Source of the DNA: an uncultured Prevotellaceae bacterium
GTDB taxonomy: Bacteria; Bacteroidota; Bacteroidia; Bacteroidales; Bacteroidaceae
DNA: 8,710 bases
Assembly: GCA_900313845.1 (NCBI GenBank)
Contig: OMTC01000124.1
Coordinates: forward strand, 1 to 8,710
Direction: 5' to 3'
The notes below the pieces were generated by a model. That model was given only the letters and a program-made list of their open reading frames with translations. It was not told the DNA's origin and ran no database searches. The position numbers and the translations under genes are program-made. The first letter of the stretch is position 1. Every line of letters starts with the position of its first letter. Of the stretch, positions 6,487-8,710 are shown one piece after another.

Positions 6487-7365
6487 ATGAAAAACTATAT
6501 CGTAGGTCTCGGTGAGGCACTTTGGGATTGCCTCCCAGAAGGAAAACAACTCGGTGGTGCACCAGCAAATTTCGCTTTCCATGCTGGACAGTTTGGTAAT
6601 GATACTATCGCTATCAGTGCGTTAGGAGAAGATGCCTTGGCAGATGAAACCATCGCAGCACTCGAAGCAAATAAACTCAACTATCTTATGCCTCGTGTGC
6701 CATATCCAACAGGTACGGTGCAGGTGACACTCGACAATCAAGGCATTCCTTGCTATGAAATTCGTGAAGGAGTGGCTTGGGACAACATTCCTTACACTCC
6801 AGAGATGGAAGAAATTGCAAAGTCGTGCAAGGCTGTTTGTTGGGGTTCCTTGGCTCAGCGTAGTATTGTGACCCGTACAACGATTCAGAAGTTCCTTGAT
6901 GCTACTCCTGCTGATTGTGTGAAGATTTTCGACATCAACCTTCGTCAGAAGTTCTATTCCAAGGAAGTGATTGAGGAATCATTCAAGAAATGCAATATTC
7001 TGAAAATCAACGATGAGGAATTGGTAGTTATCGAACGCATGTTCAATCTGAGTGGTCTCGACCTCGAAAAGCAATGCCATTACCTCATTGACACTTATAA
7101 ACTGAATATTCTCGTTCTCACTTGTGGCACGAACGGAAGCTATGTCTTCACTGCTGACAAGAAATCCTTCCAGCCTACTCCTAAGGTGAAAGTGGCTGAC
7201 ACTGTGGGTGCTGGCGACTCATTCACGGGTAGTTTCTGTGCTGCTGTGCTGAAGGGTAAACCTATCGAGGAGGCTCACAAGCTTGCTGTTGAGGTTTCTG
7301 CTTATATCTGCACGCAGAATGGCGCTATGCCAATCCTCCCAGAAAGCATCCTTCAGCAGTTCTAA
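6487..7365 (+). CDS. PfkB-family fructokinase
   Basis: 292 residues, the usual length for a PfkB/ribokinase-fold sugar kinase, cytoplasmic. The N-terminal signature is LGGAPANFAFHAGQFG (22-37), the form typical of fructokinases, and ALWDCLP (11-17) lies in the sugar-binding region. The C-terminal PfkB signature is DTVGAGDSFTGSF (D238-F250), with catalytic base D244 and the GAGD anion hole. KINDEE (173-178) is the NxxE-type metal/phosphate region. It should convert fructose and ATP to fructose 6-phosphate. It lies 93 bases after the permease, with the G-rich hairpin in between, and is followed by a terminator-like hairpin, so it is probably the last gene of the fructan block. No lesion is seen, and the ATG gives a full N-terminal strand (MKNYIVGLGE). 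Its place behind secreted beta-fructosidases supports fructose over other sugars. Confidence 0.93.
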   Translation: MKNYIVGLGEALWDCLPEGKQLGGAPANFAFHAGQFGNDTIAISALGEDALADETIAALEANKLNYLMPRVPYPTGTVQVTLDNQGIPCYEIREGVAWDNIPYTPEMEEIAKSCKAVCWGSLAQRSIVTRTTIQKFLDATPADCVKIFDINLRQKFYSKEVIEESFKKCNILKINDEELVVIERMFNLSGLDLEKQCHYLIDTYKLNILVLTCGTNGSYVFTADKKSFQPTPKVKVADTVGAGDSFTGSFCAAVLKGKPIEEAHKLAVEVSAYICTQNGAMPILPESILQQF

Positions 7366-7440
7366 TCATGATGTCTTGCTATTTCTAAAAGTTGATAAAT
7401 ATTAGTATAGGTTAGTTTGGAATCCTAAATGGATTGTTTG

Positions 7441-7478
7441 AAAAACCGCTGTCTGTGAAGATGGTGGTTTTTCGTTTT
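7441..7478 (+). terminator. Terminator of the fructan block
   Basis: AAAAACCGC (7441-7449) pairs with GTGGTTTTT (7464-7472), including one G-U pair, around a 14-base loop. The right arm ends in a T-run and a second TTTTT follows at 7475. It lies 76 bases after the fructokinase stop. The A-run on the left arm means it could also work for minus-strand transcription. Confidence 0.6.
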
Positions 7479-7515
7479 TACGTATGTATTTCATTTTTTG
7501 TATGTATCCATCAAA

Positions 7516-7549
7516 AAAGACGAACACCCTCAGCAGGATGCTCGTCTTT
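7516..7549. terminator. Bidirectional terminator between convergent genes
   Basis: AAAGACGA (7516-7523) pairs perfectly with TCGTCTTT (7542-7549). Inside, CA/TG and CT/AG pairs extend the stem with small internal loops. An A-run precedes it and a T-rich tract follows, so it can end transcription from both sides. It lies 52 bases beyond the minus-strand gene stop at 7602. Confidence 0.7.
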
Positions 7550-7601
7550 ATATTTATAATAAGGTGTAAACCTTAATTGCTTGATTAATTACACTGTGTG
7601 A

Positions 7602-7793
7602 TTACCAGAGACCATTTTCACTCCACTCACCTCTGAGCTTTGCGTCACCACCTTCTTCTGTAGCATCTCCTTCTTCTGTAGGGAATGTTATACCATCGTC
7701 AGTGCTAAAACTTGGACTTGGTTCCATGAGTACTGCTTTAAGCTGTGCAATTACTTCTCTTGATGAAGGCTGTATATATAATTTCTTATCCAT
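7602..7793 (-). CDS. Small acidic protein of unknown function, 63 residues
   Basis: The start chosen is the ATG at 7793, giving MDKKLYIQPSSREVIAQL. The frame is open back to 7874, but that extension runs into the previous gene's end and reads like non-coding sequence. There is no true signal peptide or membrane helix. An N-terminal K-K-x-Y-x-x-P motif and a short amphipathic stretch (13-23) ending VLMEPSPSFS are followed by an acidic repeat, TEEGDATEEGGDA (39-51), encoded by two copies of a 13-base sequence 18 bases apart (7651-7663, 7669-7681), and a Trp-rich end, GEWSENGLW. Short proteins with this layout (basic start with YxxP, Ser-rich middle, acidic Trp-containing end) recur in Bacteroidales, often annotated as hypothetical (from memory). 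It lies 52 bases behind the secreted-protein gene on the same strand and is probably co-transcribed with it. The function is not known. Confidence 0.6.
   Translation of the reverse strand: MDKKLYIQPSSREVIAQLKAVLMEPSPSFSTDDGITFPTEEGDATEEGGDAKLRGEWSENGLW
7651..7681. repeat. 18-base-period direct repeat inside the small acidic gene
   Basis: CCTTCTTCTGTAG occurs at 7651-7663 and again at 7669-7681. The 18-base step equals six codons and gives the repeated TEEG peptide in the minus-strand protein, so copy-number change would keep the frame. Confidence 0.75.
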
Positions 7794-7845
7794 GATTTCT
7801 ATTTTTTGAAAGTTAAACTTGATAAATCTTTGTTTAGTAAAAATC

Positions 7846-8710
7846 TTACTTGCGAACAACAACCTTGTTGCCATTAATCATATAAATGCCTTCAGGAAGA
7901 CCTTTAACTGTAGCGTTTCTGCGAACAAGCTGACCACCTACTGTATAGATGTCACCAACTGTTTCAACTTCTCCGTTAACTAGTTCAATACCTGTTGGAA
8001 CATCATCAATTTCGAGAGACAAACTCTTTACTTCGCCTCCGTTGGATGCAATGTATGCACGATAACTTTTCAAGGTAGAATTGCCTTGGGTTTTCAGAAT
8101 TGAACCATTGCTAAAAATGTAGTCACCTGCATTGATTTTGATTTGTCCAGCATAGTTACCTGTATAAGTGTAGCTCATACCTGGAACTGTACCTGCCTCA
8201 GCATAAGTAACTGTTTTATTTGCGAAAATTTGGTTTTCGTCAGCAGCGATAGCCTTTGTAGCTTTTACTAATACAGGAACATTTGCTTTGATACCCTCTG
8301 TAGTTGTGTTGAACTTAATCTTTCCAGCAGTTGTTTCAGTATATTCATATACCTTTGAACCTTCGCCAAAAGCAGCCACAACTTCATCATTTGTCATGTC
8401 GAATGGGAGAACCATTGTATTCCAACCTTCCTTGACAACACGATTCATGGTTACATCAACACCATCAAGTGTTCCTTCAAAGCTTGGAAATGCTTCTGCT
8501 TCTTTAAGAACAGGGAATACAAAACTGTTTGTTTTTGTTTCTTTCTGAGTCTCAAGACCACCTGGTTCTTCACCTTCAACTTTATTCTTTGCAATACCAA
8601 TCATATTGACAACAACTTCATATGTGTCGATAGCAGTATCATCGTTAGCCTTCACCTTAAAACTAAATAGGGTACCACTTGTTCCTTTAAATGGTATCAA
8701 TTTATTCGTA
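7846..8710 (-). CDS. C-terminal part of a secreted, surface-type protein (5' end outside the window)
   Basis: The frame is open to the right edge, and no start is credible inside the window: the nearest, a TTG at 8700, falls in the middle of a beta-strand-like stretch. About 288 residues are visible. The first ~35 are beta-rich (SFKVKANDDTAIDTYEVVVNM), like the end of an Ig- or cadherin-like repeat. Next comes a segment with the phrase WNTMVLPFDMTNDEVVAAFGEGSKVYEY, which I recognise as common in large secreted Prevotella-type proteins. The end is a tail, DIYTVGGQLVRRN...GLPEGIYMINGNKVVVRK, of the same design as on the first GH32. No enzyme motif is visible. The gene is more A/T-rich than the fructan block and faces it across two terminators, so it is probably a separate unit. 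It could be an adhesin, a carbohydrate-binding protein or a peptidase C-terminus; the visible part does not decide. Confidence 0.8.
   Translation of the reverse strand, partial: TNKLIPFKGTSGTLFSFKVKANDDTAIDTYEVVVNMIGIAKNKVEGEEPGGLETQKETKTNSFVFPVLKEAEAFPSFEGTLDGVDVTMNRVVKEGWNTMVLPFDMTNDEVVAAFGEGSKVYEYTETTAGKIKFNTTTEGIKANVPVLVKATKAIAADENQIFANKTVTYAEAGTVPGMSYTYTGNYAGQIKINAGDYIFSNGSILKTQGNSTLKSYRAYIASNGGEVKSLSLEIDDVPTGIELVNGEVETVGDIYTVGGQLVRRNATVKGLPEGIYMINGNKVVVRK
7849..7953 (-). other. C-terminal tail module of the minus-strand secreted protein
   Basis: The last 35 residues contain IYTVGGQLV, a linker, then GIYMINGNKVVVRK. This matches the tail of the LamG-GH32 protein in spacing and key residues (IY-x3-G, L, G-x4-NG-x-K, basic end). 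It resembles a short type IX secretion sorting tail; surface or export targeting is inferred. Confidence 0.55.

Noticed and set aside
7794..7874. Longer N-terminus (27 extra residues) for the small acidic protein
   Set aside because: The extension overlaps the end of the upstream gene and has no family-like sequence, while the internal ATG at 7793 begins with the K-K-x-Y-x-x-P pattern.

Overview
The window looks like a chromosomal fructan-utilisation locus from a Bacteroidales bacterium, most likely Prevotella or a close relative. The reasons are the two secreted family-32 glycoside hydrolases (one starting with the Bacteroidetes-type N-terminal domain), a FucP-like sugar permease next to a PfkB fructokinase, a DUF1573 protein, lack of clear Shine-Dalgarno sequences before starts, a TAnnTTTG-type promoter candidate, and the 'IYxxxGxxL...GxYxxNGKK' C-terminal tail carried by two proteins. 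The genus is inferred from style, not from a marker gene.

Layout, left to right. Bases 1-301 hold no believable gene. They carry a degenerate array with a period of about 22 bases (1-219), then a 7-base tandem repeat (220-254) and a weak promoter candidate. A plus-strand block follows: a large secreted LamG+GH32 protein (302-2665) and a secreted DUF1573 protein (2655-3332) whose start overlaps the GH32 stop. A 241-base gap (3333-3573) holds a possible terminator, a promoter candidate and two more short-period repeat blocks. Next come a canonical secreted GH32 (3574-5268), a sugar permease 13 bases later that is broken by a one-base frameshift (5282-6393), a G-rich hairpin element, and a fructokinase (6487-7365). 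Two terminator-like hairpins (7441-7472 and 7516-7549) separate this block from minus-strand genes: a 63-residue acidic protein (7602-7793) and the C-terminal part of a secreted protein that runs off the right edge (7846-8710).

How it works together (inference from the families): the secreted GH32 enzymes cut beta-fructans or sucrose-type sugars to fructose, the permease would carry fructose across the inner membrane, and the fructokinase phosphorylates it for glycolysis. No SusC/SusD pair or fructose-sensing hybrid two-component regulator lies in the window; if present, they are outside it.

The points most worth a second look are the first GH32, where the usual catalytic motif WMNDPNG reads WTNECHG with Glu in place of the nucleophile Asp; the frameshift in the permease; the 22-base and 7-base periodic arrays in front of the hydrolase genes; and the small acidic protein behind the minus-strand secreted protein.
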